32,695 bases of DNA from Mastigocoleus sp. MO_188.B34. Its GTDB lineage: Bacteria; Cyanobacteriota; Cyanobacteriia; Cyanobacteriales; Nostocaceae. The notes beneath the pieces are model-generated. The model was not told where the DNA came from and did not search any database. It saw nothing but the letters and a program-made list of their open reading frames with translations. The stretch covers positions 1 to 32,695 of the forward strand of contig NZ_JASJDK010000093.1 in the NCBI RefSeq assembly GCF_030065675.1, given 5' to 3'. This document shows, in pieces, positions 6,875 through 16,569 of this stretch. A program made the position numbers and the translations under genes. The first letter of the stretch is position 1. Each line of letters opens with the position of its first letter.

Positions 6875-7710
6875 GATTTAAATCAAACAGTAATCACATT
6901 CCTGTAAATTAAAGTATATAAAAATACTAATGTGCTGTATATCTATTAATCAAAAACTTGATACATATCGTGATTAAATCTTCGCGATCGATAATTTTCA
7001 AGTCTGCTAATTTACATAAAAATTAGATATCATAAATTTTTTAATATTTTTTAGTGGAAATTATTCATTTTTATTTTGTCTGAATTCAGCAATATACCTA
7101 CGAGAAGAATATTCTATACAAATTTCTAAAAGTTACAAAGAATATGCTTCATATATATGACCTGTAAGTGTTATGTATTTAAAATAGTATTACACCCTTA
7201 TTTCTGAAAAAACATAATTAGTAGAAAAAATAATTGATATTACTACGAATATCTAGTCAAAAACTATATCTATCCTTTCACCAAAAAAAACTTTACGACT
7301 GTATCAAAGGATAGAAAATATTAAATAATCCAGAATCTTAGGCAAAATTTTAAAATCAAGACATATTATCTAAAGTCCTAGTGCTATCTGATTATTAATT
7401 TACCCATTAAGAACAAACAGATCACACTAATAGTTATTTTTATTACTCGAACTTACTAGTATCCGAGCGAGGAAAATAAAGCAACAATCATAAATAACCT
7501 TTTCGTTTTTTTACTTTTATACATTCATTTCTCAAGAAATAATTGTTACTTTTAGGACAAAATAAATTGTATAAATTTTATAGAAACCGTTCTTAGGATA
7601 AATGCATTACTGTAATTTAACTGAAACTTAAAAAATTGCTAAACGTAACATAAAATCGTTAAGGTATTACAAGTTGCTGCGTTATTATCCTTCTATTTTT
7701 ACAAGTAGCT
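6875..7710. other. Gene-free AT-rich 836-bp stretch
   Basis: No ORF above chance length, no clear hairpin terminator and no repeat family was recognised. The sequence is very AT-rich with frequent stops in all frames. It separates two divergently placed genes and should hold promoters for both. Confidence 0.5.
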
Positions 7711-8064
7711 ATGGAAGCAGATTCTTTACAAACGGAGATAATTCTGATACATCCACATCAGACTTTAGGCAAAGTAAAACTTGATTGGATGCCACAACCA
7801 GGAAACTACCTTGAATTTTATGGTCAGACTTACACTGTATTGGAACGCCGTCATCGCTATCAATTGAAGACAGGGCGTTACCAATTACATCAGGTTGCTC
7901 TTTATGTACAATCTGCAACAAGACCAGATGAGAAGAGTTGGATTGATGGACGTTGGGTCATTGGCGATGCAAGTTGTTCTTATAATGCTCATTCTGAAAT
8001 TATCCGTTGTGCTGTCAATCCTAATGGTCCTTGTAAATCTTGTAACTATTACGAAAAGTCCTGA
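7711..8064 (+). CDS. Small conserved cyanobacterial protein, DUF6464-like
   Basis: A 117-residue soluble product. The N-terminal 70 residues look like a small beta domain (GKVKLDWMPQPGNYLEFYGQTYTVLERRHRYQ). The C-terminus carries a conserved-looking cysteine cluster, ASCSYNAHSEIIRCAVNPNGPCKSCNYYE, with four cysteines plus one upstream, as in a metal-binding knuckle. I associate this layout with the cyanobacteria-specific DUF6464 family; function unknown. ATG at 7711 is the only reasonable start. Reading frames on the opposite strand across it are shadows. Confidence 0.7.
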   Translation: MEADSLQTEIILIHPHQTLGKVKLDWMPQPGNYLEFYGQTYTVLERRHRYQLKTGRYQLHQVALYVQSATRPDEKSWIDGRWVIGDASCSYNAHSEIIRCAVNPNGPCKSCNYYEKS

Positions 8065-8307
8065 CAACTGTATCCATATTTACTTTTAGAATCTAGGTCA
8101 AATTTAGAATCTAAAAAATATAAGATACAAAACAGAAAGTGCAGAACAAATTCCCAACCCAGTAATAAAAAAATAATCAATAAACTAAAATTTTTAACAA
8201 TCAACTTAATTTTTTGGTTGTTAAAATTGTGAGAAAAATAACAGCAGAAAAATTTATCTGGATTTAGCTTAGTATGCTGAAGTTTCTGTAAGTGAAATTT
8301 CTCCGAC

Positions 8308-8329
8308 TTATCTACCCTAGGGTAGATAA
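8308..8329. repeat. Perfect 22-bp palindrome downstream of fmt
   Basis: TTATCTACCCT followed by its exact reverse complement, centred on CTAG. It begins 14 nt after the fmt stop codon. There is no T-run on the fmt side, so it is not a classical terminator. A protein-binding site or the core of a palindromic mobile repeat are alternatives. Confidence 0.8.
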
Positions 8330-8342
8330 ATTTGAATAATTC

Positions 8343-9347
8343 CTAGGAATTAAGTCCCAAAACTTCTCCGACCTTTAAGCGAAAACCATTAACAAAATCC
8401 CATCCAGATTGGGGTCGTTTACCCGGAAGTTGAACCTGACGTAAAAGCAATAAACCGTCACCGGTCTGTACTACTGGACCTTTTCCTTTAATAATGCTAG
8501 AAACTTCCCCCGGTTTAGGGGATATTTCCGGTAACTTGGGTAACCTCTGCTGAATTTCTTCCATTTCAGGTGGAATTTCACCATCAAAATTACTACAAAA
8601 AGGAATTGTAGCGGTAACTTTGAGGGGCTGTTCGCGAAAAATAGTGTTGCAATTGGGATAAAAAGCCCGGATCTGATTGTGCAATTGCAAAGCACCCACT
8701 GACCAATCTAACTGATAATTTTCTTTCTTTATTAAAGGTGCATAGGTTGCTTCAGAATCATTTTGGTTTATTGCTTGAATTTCTTGATTTTCCAGTTTTA
8801 ACAAAGTTTCTACTAATAAATCCGCACCACTCGCAGCTAGTTTCTGTACTAAATCCTGTGTATTGTCAAGTAAACCGATTGGTGTTGTAGTTTTCATGAG
8901 CATGGCTCCAGTGTCCATTCCAGCATCCATTAGCATTGTGGTAATACCAGTTTCTGACTCGCCATTGTACAAACACCATTGAATGGGTGCAGCCCCACGA
9001 TATTTTGGTAGTATCGACCCGTGTACGTTAATACATCCTTGTGAAGGTATATCTAATATTTCTTGAGATAGAATTTGTCCGTAAGCAACTACCACAAATA
9101 CATCGGCTTCAAACTGACGCAGTTGCGCTAAAACTTCAGAATCTTTTTTGATTTTTTGAGGTTGTAGTACGGGTAAGTTATGATCGCAGGCAACTTCTTT
9201 TACTGGTGAAGGGGTTACTTTATTACCTCTGCGACGACGTTTGTCGGGTTGGGTGACAACTGCTACAACTTCAAATTCCGATCTATCTAATAAATGTAAC
9301 AGCGTTGGTACGGCAAAATCGGGAGTACCAAAAAATACTACTCTCAT
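8343..9347 (-). CDS. fmt: Methionyl-tRNA formyltransferase
   Basis: Fmt formylates initiator Met-tRNA using 10-formyltetrahydrofolate, giving fMet-tRNA for bacterial and plastid-type initiation. The 334-residue product starts MRVVFFGTPDFAVPTL. It carries the N-terminal formyl-transferase Rossmann fold with the signature VHGSILPKYRGAAPIQW (about residues 108-124, containing the catalytic Asn-His-Asp environment) and MDAGMDTG. The C-terminal beta-barrel tRNA-binding domain ends with GDGLLLLRQVQLPGKRP. Length and domain order are normal. It lies alone; a def gene is not in the window. Secure. Confidence 0.97.
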   Translation of the reverse strand: MRVVFFGTPDFAVPTLLHLLDRSEFEVVAVVTQPDKRRRRGNKVTPSPVKEVACDHNLPVLQPQKIKKDSEVLAQLRQFEADVFVVVAYGQILSQEILDIPSQGCINVHGSILPKYRGAAPIQWCLYNGESETGITTMLMDAGMDTGAMLMKTTTPIGLLDNTQDLVQKLAASGADLLVETLLKLENQEIQAINQNDSEATYAPLIKKENYQLDWSVGALQLHNQIRAFYPNCNTIFREQPLKVTATIPFCSNFDGEIPPEMEEIQQRLPKLPEISPKPGEVSSIIKGKGPVVQTGDGLLLLRQVQLPGKRPQSGWDFVNGFRLKVGEVLGLNS

Positions 9348-10991
9348 CTTAATGAAAACTAAATAATTAATAGTTAATCATTAGGGATAAATAGCTAATA
9401 GTCAACAGTACAATTAGGGAATGAGATTTTTGAAAAATACTTTTTGGCAACGTTATAAAGTTGTAATTATCTAAATTTGCAGCCCATTTTAAAGTATAAA
9501 TAGTTATAGAAATAAAACCCTAAGTAAAACTTATCACCATCTTCATCAATTCTTTATGGGTTAATTACTAGGCTTATATGATTATATTTGATTAGTTCAC
9601 CAATAGATTAAAAAATCAGGAAAACTATAAATACAATATAAAATAAACGCAAAATAAATTTTTATCATACTCTGTAATGCTAAAATCAGCAGTTAAATCT
9701 AGAGCCAAGGGAGTGGGGAAAAACTAAGTATATCTTTATGATTTCCAAATACAAAACCTTTGTTAAGTAAAGATTTTCTACCTCCAGTCTGAAGAATCAA
9801 ATATTAGCAAATAAAATATTTCATCCAAGCCATCATCACAATTCTTTAACTCCAAGCATGTCTATTTAAAATATTACTCCTGTGTTATCTTCTTTAAATA
9901 ATTAAGAAATAATACCTCTAAGAAATCGCAGTTATAAAAATAGTAATTTCAATTTCAAAAAGCTGTTAATAGCAGTAGATACTAAGTAATTATATAGTTG
10001 TTTTTACGAAATATATATTTTTATAGCCTAGAAAAAATTACATTTAAAACTACTTTGTGAAGTAAATAAAGATTTAGTTTCGTTGTTGCCGAACAAAGCA
10101 TATTTTGATATGATTACGGGGGAGAAGCGAAAAATAATATGAGCTTCTAATGCATCTACTCTTGATAAGTAAATCACCTAATTGCGTTCCTTGAATATAT
10201 ATCAAGGTCATAAGACGATTGAAGCCTGTCGCTAAGTATAAATATCATAAAGTAGAAATATCGTACTTGAGCTTGGTTCGGTTTCACAATTGACGCGTGA
10301 ATCAGTTGTTTCCCTTGTGAAAGCTATTTTAAGTCAAATAGCAGGTGACAATTTTCAAAGTGATATTTCAGTAAATCTTAAGCGCGATCAGGCTGTATAT
10401 TTTCCATAGTTTAAATCAACTGGTGCTCTTACCAAACATGTGTTCTGCGAACCTGGTAATTCCATAAAGAAATAGATTCTACTTTTAGCAACCAAATCCA
10501 AATCCAGCGTTCAGACTCACTAGTTGCTTGCCACGTTTGAAAATTCAACTAGATGCTCGTAATAAATACAAACTTAATAGAACTAAAGCTTGGCTGACCT
10601 ATCAGTTAAGTTTAATGATTTACATGAGTCTTCCAATAAATCGGGGGTATCGGGAGGATAGGAATCTTCAAGTATCGATAATTGGGTACTGCGTTGATAA
10701 AGGTGTAAGTCCTAGTTTTGTCGGGGGCAAAACTTCTGCAACGTATTAATTCCCAAGCTAGTTAGCATTCGAACGATTACTGGGAGATTGATTTGTTATC
10801 AGCATCGTAACCTGACATGCAGTAGTTCATAATACATAATTTCCCAAAAATGTGCGAAATCTATGTAAATTGAGTAAACTATAGCTATAAATATCTAAGT
10901 TCTTTGTTATACAAGTATTTATAGTGTTCCCTGTGGTCCCCCCTAAGTCTTGAACCTCACACCGCAACCCCTTTTAAAGAGTCAAAGTTAG
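9348..10991. other. 1.6-kb gap without a convincing gene
   Basis: AT-rich sequence with stops in all frames. The only coding-like traces are at 10251-10475 (listed separately) and a TTG-started 73-codon frame at 10528-10749 with no recognisable motif. No tRNA, terminator or inverted repeat was recognised. It may be a graveyard of a lost gene. Confidence 0.45.
10251..10475 (+). pseudogene. Possible gene relic, unrecognised
   Basis: One frame reads 52 codons from 10251 (IVLELGSVSQLTRES..., SLVKAILSQIAGDNFQSD) to a TAG at 10407. It continues in the same frame for 21 further plausible codons (FKSTGALTKHVFCEPG) to a TAG at 10473. There is no start codon, because an in-frame TAA precedes it. Composition is less AT-rich and more codon-like than the surroundings. 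I do not recognise a family, and chance is quite possible. Confidence 0.22.
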
Positions 10992-12305
10992 ATGCTTAAA
11001 TCCCTTTTATTATCAGGATGGTTCCGCGTGCAACCGTTCCTAAAATATGTTCTAGTTGTTGTTCTGATTGCTCCCCTAGTGGCTGCATCAGGTAGCTCTA
11101 GTTCAGCAAAACAATCACAACTGGTTAGTAGTATTCACTCAGATCGAGAGAATTTAAAACCTGAGTTATTATCTACACTTGTTTCTGGGGATACAGATCT
11201 TAATCAAGATCCTTTAGTTTCCCAAATTGACTCCACGTTCAATCAATTTAATTCAGTACCAATTTCTATTGCTGCAATTGGTAAACCAAGACTTATTCAA
11301 GCGGATGCTATTGATTTTTTAGCAGAAGCTGAAAATAGTGACCAAACGGAAAACACAACTGAGAATGAATTATTAGCGGCTGTTGAATTAGCACCATCAA
11401 TCAATGCAGATGCTAACTCATGGTCAAGTGGGGTACTTTCCAGTCACCGCAAATTAGTTGCTCGCTTAAAATCACACAAGGTCCAGACCTTGGTGAGGGT
11501 TGAATCTTTAGATAGAGATTCAGTTGCTCCTTGGACAAAAGATATAGAGTCTGAAGTAAAGCAGATACCTGTTCAAGAAGAGCCAGACCCAGAAAGCTTA
11601 GCAGCACAACAACAAGATCCTTTAGCAAGTCCCCATCCTATTCCTTGGAAATGGATTATGGATACTCAACAGAAAATGAGTGTTAAAGGTGGTTCAGGGG
11701 TTCGCTACTACCGCAGTGTACCTGTAGTTTCTCCAGATGGTAGATATGCTGTTTATAGTCGCGTACAGCTAGAAGTTGAACCCGAATTACATAAAAGTCG
11801 TGTGAGCAGCGTTTTATTTATTGAAGATAGAAAAACGAAACAGTTGCGGGTAATATCTTCAACCTCTCGGAATACAGATGTCTTACTGAAAGTAAAGCAT
11901 GACGAAGCAGATCCAAACGGTCAAGGAACTTTAGGGGTGTTAGTTCCTGTGAGCTGGTCAAAGCAAGGAGATCGCTTCTTAGCTCGTTCTTTTGTATCTA
12001 AATTTCAAACATCAGACGGTTCAGATAGTGCAGTTATTTGGAACCGACAAAAAAATAACGTTGATGAAATATCTCCAGCAAACAAAAAAGATTCCCACGA
12101 GCAAGTAGCGGTGATGTTGGGTTGGAGTCAATCTCAACCTGATAATGTTCTCTTCCGCGCTGGCGAACTAGGTGAAGAGGAATGGCCTTTAGTTGCAGTA
12201 TCTCATGATGGCCAAACATTTGCGGCAGAAAAATTAGACCGACCAATTACATTTGGTAATAAAGTGTCCGATGTTTGGGAACGACCAGAGGTTGCTTACA
12301 GATAA
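10992..12305 (+). CDS. Envelope-anchored protein with TolB/WD-like propeller segment, function unknown
   Basis: 437 residues. A hydrophobic stretch (FLKYVLVVVLIAPLVAASGS, about residues 16-36) is a signal peptide or N-terminal anchor, so the rest should face the periplasm or lumen. Residues about 40-215 are low-complexity, rich in Ser, Glu and Gln. From about 225 a folded domain has a blade-like pattern (PVVSPDGRYAVYSRVQLE, VLFIEDRKTKQLRVIS, VSWSKQGDRFLARSF, SAVIWNRQKNNVDEIS, VAVSHDGQTFAAEKL), as in beta-propeller proteins of the TolB type. No catalytic motif is visible. ATG follows a weak purine stretch. It converges with the min operon, and a hairpin terminator lies just behind it. Confidence 0.8.
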   Translation: MLKSLLLSGWFRVQPFLKYVLVVVLIAPLVAASGSSSSAKQSQLVSSIHSDRENLKPELLSTLVSGDTDLNQDPLVSQIDSTFNQFNSVPISIAAIGKPRLIQADAIDFLAEAENSDQTENTTENELLAAVELAPSINADANSWSSGVLSSHRKLVARLKSHKVQTLVRVESLDRDSVAPWTKDIESEVKQIPVQEEPDPESLAAQQQDPLASPHPIPWKWIMDTQQKMSVKGGSGVRYYRSVPVVSPDGRYAVYSRVQLEVEPELHKSRVSSVLFIEDRKTKQLRVISSTSRNTDVLLKVKHDEADPNGQGTLGVLVPVSWSKQGDRFLARSFVSKFQTSDGSDSAVIWNRQKNNVDEISPANKKDSHEQVAVMLGWSQSQPDNVLFRAGELGEEEWPLVAVSHDGQTFAAEKLDRPITFGNKVSDVWERPEVAYR

Positions 12306-12338
12306 AAAAGTTGATAAATAATCAAATATCAATAATTT

Positions 12339-12381
12339 CCCGTTATGCTTGACAAACAGCAATAACGGGTATTTTTTTGGG
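12339..12381 (+). terminator. Intrinsic terminator of the preceding gene
   Basis: CCCGTTAT (12339-12346) and ATAACGGG (12362-12369) form an 8-bp stem, followed by TATTTTTTT. It lies 34 nt after the stop codon of the propeller-like protein gene. Confidence 0.85.
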
Positions 12382-12653
12382 TATCTATAGCGCTGTGTGC
12401 AAGTCAAAAGTAAAAGTCATTAGCGGATCCGTAGGAAAAACAGGATTTACTAATCTTCTAGCCTTGTTACGTAGTGCTATATTTCAACTCATGAGTAAAG
12501 TAATATTATTCATCACTTTCTACCGAGATTTTGCATTGCAAGATCCCTAGAATTTTCTCTAAATTTGATATACTGTCTAACTTTGATTTGTTAATTAAAG
12601 TTACATTGTGATAATTTCAACACAGGAAAAAATACAAGTACCAATTAGAGAAT

Positions 12654-12974
12654 TTATTGGGAAGCTTCGCTAGTATTACCCTGGCTATTAACCTGGCTAT
12701 CAGCTTCCTTAACTCTGCGTATCGGTACGTTAGCAATTAAAGCAGAAGTGCGATCGTTACTTTCTAACGAAAATTCCAAACCATCCGACTCTACTTCCAC
12801 ATAGCGACAAACAATTTGCAGGATTTCTTGCCGCATTTGGTTTAACATTTCAGGACTTAAATCGGCGCGATCATGAGCAATCACCAATTGTAGGCGACGT
12901 TTGACATGATCGCGACTGTTTCCACTAGTGCGAAACAGAAGTCGTTCAAGAAGTTCGAGAATCATTGTAGCCAT
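12654..12974 (-). CDS. minE: Cell division topological specificity factor MinE
   Basis: MinE stimulates MinD ATPase and restricts the MinCD division inhibitor to regions away from midcell. The 106-residue product has the N-terminal membrane-targeting/MinD-binding segment ([11 protein letters not shown]) and the conserved core [17 protein letters not shown], then [20 protein letters not shown] and LEFSLES. A short acidic/Asn-rich tail follows, typical of cyanobacterial members. It is last in the minC-minD-minE order, 27 nt after minD, so co-transcription is likely. Secure. Confidence 0.97.
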   Translation of the reverse strand: MATMILELLERLLFRTSGNSRDHVKRRLQLVIAHDRADLSPEMLNQMRQEILQIVCRYVEVESDGLEFSLESNDRTSALIANVPIRRVKEADSQVNSQGNTSEASQ

Positions 12975-13001
12975 TAGTGCTTAAGCACAAGTGTTTAAAT
13001 A

Positions 13002-13811
13002 TTACAGTATCTTTGTCCACAACAATCTTCGGAGACGGGAGAAGATGTTGTCGTTGGGGGAATCAAGATCGAGAAATTCAACCGTTTCTCCTTCCAATCT
13101 GCGGGCAATATTTTCAAAAGCTACAGTAGCTAAAGAAGAATTCTCCGATGATAACACTAATGGTTCACCGCGGTTGGTTGAAACGATTACACGTTCATCG
13201 TCAGGGATAATTCCAATTAGAGGAATCGCTAAAAGTTCCTGAACGTCCTCCACTGACATCATATCATCGACTCGGACCATTGCAGGTCTGATCCGATTCA
13301 CGATTAAGTGTATACGCTTAATACCTTGTGCTTCTAATAACCCAACTACCCTATCAGCATCGCGAACGGCTGCAATTTCTGGAGTTGTTACAATTAAGGC
13401 TTCTTTTGCCGGAGCAGTTGCGTTTTTAAAGCCGTTTTCAATACCTGCAGGACTATCAATTAAAACATATTTATATCTTTGTGCTAAAGCATTAACAAGC
13501 AATTTCATCTGTTCGGGAGAAACTGCATCTTTAGTACGATTTTGAGACGCTGGAAGTAGAACTAAATTTGGTTGTCGTTTATCTTTTACTAGAGCCTGCT
13601 CCAAACGGCATTCTCTAGCTAAAACTTCCACAGCAGTGTAAACAATGCGGTTTTCCAAACCTAACAACAAATCTAAATTACGCAAGCCAAAATCAGCATC
13701 AACCAAAGCCACTTGACTTCCGATTTTGGCTAACGCCATACCCAGATTCGCTGTAACAGTCGTTTTACCTACCCCCCCTTTACCGGAGGTAATGACAATA
13801 ATACGGGTCAT
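13002..13811 (-). CDS. minD: Septum-site determining ATPase MinD
   Basis: MinD is a ParA/MinD-type ATPase that dimerises on the membrane with ATP, recruits MinC, and is released by MinE. The 269-residue product has the deviant Walker A motif SGKGGVGKTT at residues 9-18, DADFGLRNLDLLLG, the switch region IDSPAGIENGF, and the C-terminal amphipathic membrane helix FSRLRRLLWTKIL. Length is standard. It lies between minC (48 nt upstream) and minE. Secure. Confidence 0.98.
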   Translation of the reverse strand: MTRIIVITSGKGGVGKTTVTANLGMALAKIGSQVALVDADFGLRNLDLLLGLENRIVYTAVEVLARECRLEQALVKDKRQPNLVLLPASQNRTKDAVSPEQMKLLVNALAQRYKYVLIDSPAGIENGFKNATAPAKEALIVTTPEIAAVRDADRVVGLLEAQGIKRIHLIVNRIRPAMVRVDDMMSVEDVQELLAIPLIGIIPDDERVIVSTNRGEPLVLSSENSSLATVAFENIARRLEGETVEFLDLDSPNDNIFSRLRRLLWTKIL

Positions 13812-13859
13812 GATATGAGCACGCTCGATAAGGAATTAGCAATATATAGAATAAAAGAT

Positions 13860-14942
13860 TTACAGCTCCAAATCGGTTTTGGGTAACTGCGTCCTGGTAA
13901 AATCAGTAGCCCTAGCTACACGTATCCCTTGTAGAGTGACATAAGCCACTTCCGGATAAAACTGCGTCAGAGATTTTTCTGGCGCTCTGGCTACAGCATC
14001 TGCAATTCTTAACTGGGTTGGTTCCATTTGCAGTGCCATAATTTGGCATTCGCGGTTACCCTTAGCCCCAGCATGAGCAATACCACGTAAACGACCCCAA
14101 ACTAAAATATCGCCATCAGCAATTACGATACCTCCTGGGTTGACATCACCCAAAACAACTATTGTTCCAGGATGACGAATTTCAATCCCAGAACGGACTG
14201 TCATCTGCATATAGAGTGCAGCACCTGGAGCGGTTGCATGTTTCGGCTCGGAACTTAAAGGCTTGGGTGCTTGCATTTGTTCCACCGAATAACCTGCAGA
14301 AACTGCAGCAATTGCTGTTTGACGACGATTAGTAGATACTGATTTTAGTTGGATTTGGAATTCACTTAAAGTCTCTGCTAACTGTTGTAGTTGTCTGCCA
14401 TCTAAAAGGCGATCGCCTGCTACCAGATGTAAGTTGGTATTTGGCGTTCGTAAGCGATCGCTGGCATTCAATCGCACCTTAATTTGTTGCCAAATTTCTA
14501 ACCAATGATGTTCCGCATTACTGAGTTCTGATTGGGTAGGCAAAATTAGTAACAGTCTCCCACCTTCAGTTTTAAACTGAACTTGGACATCATTTTTCAG
14601 ACTGTTTTCTTGCAGCGCTGTATCGTATAGTTGTATACTATTAGCCTCGGTGTCTGTTTCGCCTTCTTGAGATTCAGAGATGGCGTTATTGGGTTTCAAA
14701 TTATTAGATTTTGATTCATTAGATTTTGATTCATCTTCAGAAGTTTCAGGTTTTAGCCTGGGAATGGAAGATTTAACATCTGTGTTGTTAGCTTTTAACT
14801 CGAGACTAGAAACAGTGGATTTTGATTCTCCATCAACAGCAGCTTTAGATTTTGGCTTTATATCAGACACATTACTATGTGACTCTACATCAGGGACGGC
14901 AGAATTAGAATCTAAATCGGGAATGACGGAATCGGAAGTCAT
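13860..14942 (-). CDS. minC: Septum-site determining protein MinC, long N-terminal extension
   Basis: MinC, recruited by MinD, blocks FtsZ assembly. The C-terminal beta-helical MinC domain (about residues 245-345) is clear: RSGIEIRHPGTIVVLGDVNPG, GGIVIADGDILVWGRLRG, AHAGAKGNRECQIMALQMEPTQLRIA. An N-terminal-domain-like region lies at about 120-235. The first 110 residues are low-complexity with repeated SKS, ES and NN/LK segments (SNSAVPDVESHSNVSD), probably disordered. E. coli MinC is 231 residues, so the extension adds over 100. The ATG at 14942 is chosen because the frame has no better internal start and no upstream extension; a shorter start within the low-complexity part cannot be excluded. 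Confidence 0.94.
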   Translation of the reverse strand: MTSDSVIPDLDSNSAVPDVESHSNVSDIKPKSKAAVDGESKSTVSSLELKANNTDVKSSIPRLKPETSEDESKSNESKSNNLKPNNAISESQEGETDTEANSIQLYDTALQENSLKNDVQVQFKTEGGRLLLILPTQSELSNAEHHWLEIWQQIKVRLNASDRLRTPNTNLHLVAGDRLLDGRQLQQLAETLSEFQIQLKSVSTNRRQTAIAAVSAGYSVEQMQAPKPLSSEPKHATAPGAALYMQMTVRSGIEIRHPGTIVVLGDVNPGGIVIADGDILVWGRLRGIAHAGAKGNRECQIMALQMEPTQLRIADAVARAPEKSLTQFYPEVAYVTLQGIRVARATDFTRTQLPKTDLEL

Positions 14943-15081
14943 GCAACACCAGCCAAAACAGAGGTAGTAACCTAGTAATTATGAACGACGATCAATTATC
15001 CCAGAGCAACCATAATGACTTATTTGTTAAAATATTTACACTAATCTACTCTGAGTTTTGGTTTCCTAAGTCTTTTATTTC

Positions 15082-16410
15082 CTAGGTATTTGGTTTCCTG
15101 AGTCTTCTATAAGTCAGGCTTAGAGCATCAGCATCACCAACATTACCCGGGAAAAGTACCACAGGTAAATTCGGAAACTGAGGATGCTCCGCAGTTGTTA
15201 AAATTATTGAACAACCAGGTAAAATTTGACCGAGCAAACGCGCCCAAGTCAAATTTAAACCTTTGCTAAGTACATCATTAGAAGTAATTCCCCCTTTGCT
15301 GATTAAAAATCCTATATCAGATGGTAAACCGCGAACAATATCCATTAACAAGTTGGAAACTTTTTCTCCAAACTGCAACCTTGTTGTGACATTCTCAAAA
15401 GTAAGTTCTTCGCGGCTAGTATATACTACTGGTGTTTTTCCAGATTGATATGCTGCGTTCACTTTTTCGAGAATTTCGCTTAGCAGTGTAGCAGATGTAT
15501 TAACAGCATCATTAGCTAAGCGGGATACATTCACTTCTATACCGGCAGTGCCAGCAGTTTGCAACAGTACTTCTAATTGTTGAGTTGTCTTTTTTACATG
15601 TGAACCAACAATTACAGCCCCAGGATTACCATCTCTGACATAATCAGACATATTTTCAGGAGCGGTTGGTTGGGAAGGTAAAGCGGCTAATGCTGTCAAG
15701 ATACTTGCTGCCGAACGAAACAAAAAACGTTTTCCTTGACTTGCAGCACTGAGCAAATCTTGAGCAAATAAATTCAGATCTGCTTGGGTTTCACCGTCAA
15801 CTACAGCACATTGATTGTCGCTTAAACTCATTAAGCGTTCCAGACTTCCAGTACGAATATCTTCTAATAAAAATCTTTCTACTGAGTATGAATTAATTTT
15901 TCCAGTGGTTTTTTCTTCGACATATTTTGGTAAATAGCTATAGTGATAGCCAAATACAGAATCTCGGGCAAATTCAGTCTCATGTACTGGTGTGGGCACG
16001 CCATCAATGATTAAATAATGTATGCTATCACGAGTTACCCGCCCGCCTTCAAAAAAAGCTGGTACTAGAAAATGGGCGTCGAAGGATCCCAGTTCTTCAG
16101 CGATCGCATCAGTTTCGATGGGATAATGTCCCCGCAAAGTTGAATCAGAGCGACTAACAACCAGAAAATCTTTAGTTTGGGTTTCTTCCAATGCTTGTTT
16201 TAAATTTTGGCAAACTTCCTTAGTGACAGAGGCTGCTTGTTCTGGGGTCAAAGACCTTGTATTAGTTAAAATAAAGAAAATCGGCGCATCATCCCTGAGT
16301 CCCCGACATAAAGTTTCCACATCCCAACGCATGAGCAACAAACAACTATGAACTGTTTGCGAACCTGTGGGATCGTCATCTAAAACAATTATTTTTGGTT
16401 TGGAATTCAT
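15082..16410 (-). CDS. Four-carbon acid sugar kinase family protein (DUF1537)
   Basis: Members phosphorylate four-carbon acid sugars such as D-erythronate, D-threonate or related compounds. The 442-residue product has the N-terminal domain motifs LDDDPTGSQTVH (residues 10-21, substrate side) and SRSDSTLRGHYP (about 87-98). The C-terminal nucleotide-binding domain follows with VGSHVKKTTQQLE, LISKGGITSNDVLSKGL and LFPGNVGDADAL. All expected landmarks are present, so it should be active. The substrate in cyanobacteria is unknown, and no sugar-acid dehydrogenase, isomerase or aldolase gene lies next to it. The C-terminus (YRRLRKPNT) runs into a local 18-bp near-repeat (TTTGGTTTCCTRAGTCTT) overlapping the stop codon. 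Confidence 0.88.
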   Translation of the reverse strand: MNSKPKIIVLDDDPTGSQTVHSCLLLMRWDVETLCRGLRDDAPIFFILTNTRSLTPEQAASVTKEVCQNLKQALEETQTKDFLVVSRSDSTLRGHYPIETDAIAEELGSFDAHFLVPAFFEGGRVTRDSIHYLIIDGVPTPVHETEFARDSVFGYHYSYLPKYVEEKTTGKINSYSVERFLLEDIRTGSLERLMSLSDNQCAVVDGETQADLNLFAQDLLSAASQGKRFLFRSAASILTALAALPSQPTAPENMSDYVRDGNPGAVIVGSHVKKTTQQLEVLLQTAGTAGIEVNVSRLANDAVNTSATLLSEILEKVNAAYQSGKTPVVYTSREELTFENVTTRLQFGEKVSNLLMDIVRGLPSDIGFLISKGGITSNDVLSKGLNLTWARLLGQILPGCSIILTTAEHPQFPNLPVVLFPGNVGDADALSLTYRRLRKPNT

Positions 16411-16569
16411 GTTAAAGTCAACGGCTAAGAGTTAATGGCGCGACTGCAATTCTAAAAAGATGGGGTTTTCGAGAAAGATTAAGTTTTTGAAAAATATGAA
16501 TTATTCGAAAAATATGCATTCTTCGAAACAGATTAATTTATGGAGATTGACTCCACGGAAACTGTCCGC

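Noticed and set aside
7885-8089. Additional frames on both strands over the DUF6464-like gene
   Set aside because: They overlap the better-supported 7711-8064 gene and lack any motif.
8192-8226. TTTTAACAA/TTGTTAAAA hairpin upstream of the 22-bp palindrome
   Set aside because: Entirely A/T stem with a long loop and no clear gene relation; expected by chance in AT-rich DNA.
10528-10749. 73-codon TTG-started frame
   Set aside because: No ribosome-binding site, no motif and no neighbour; similar lengths are expected by chance.
14680-14967. 95-codon + strand frame opposite the minC start
   Set aside because: Antisense shadow of the Ser/Asp-rich low-complexity N-terminus of MinC.
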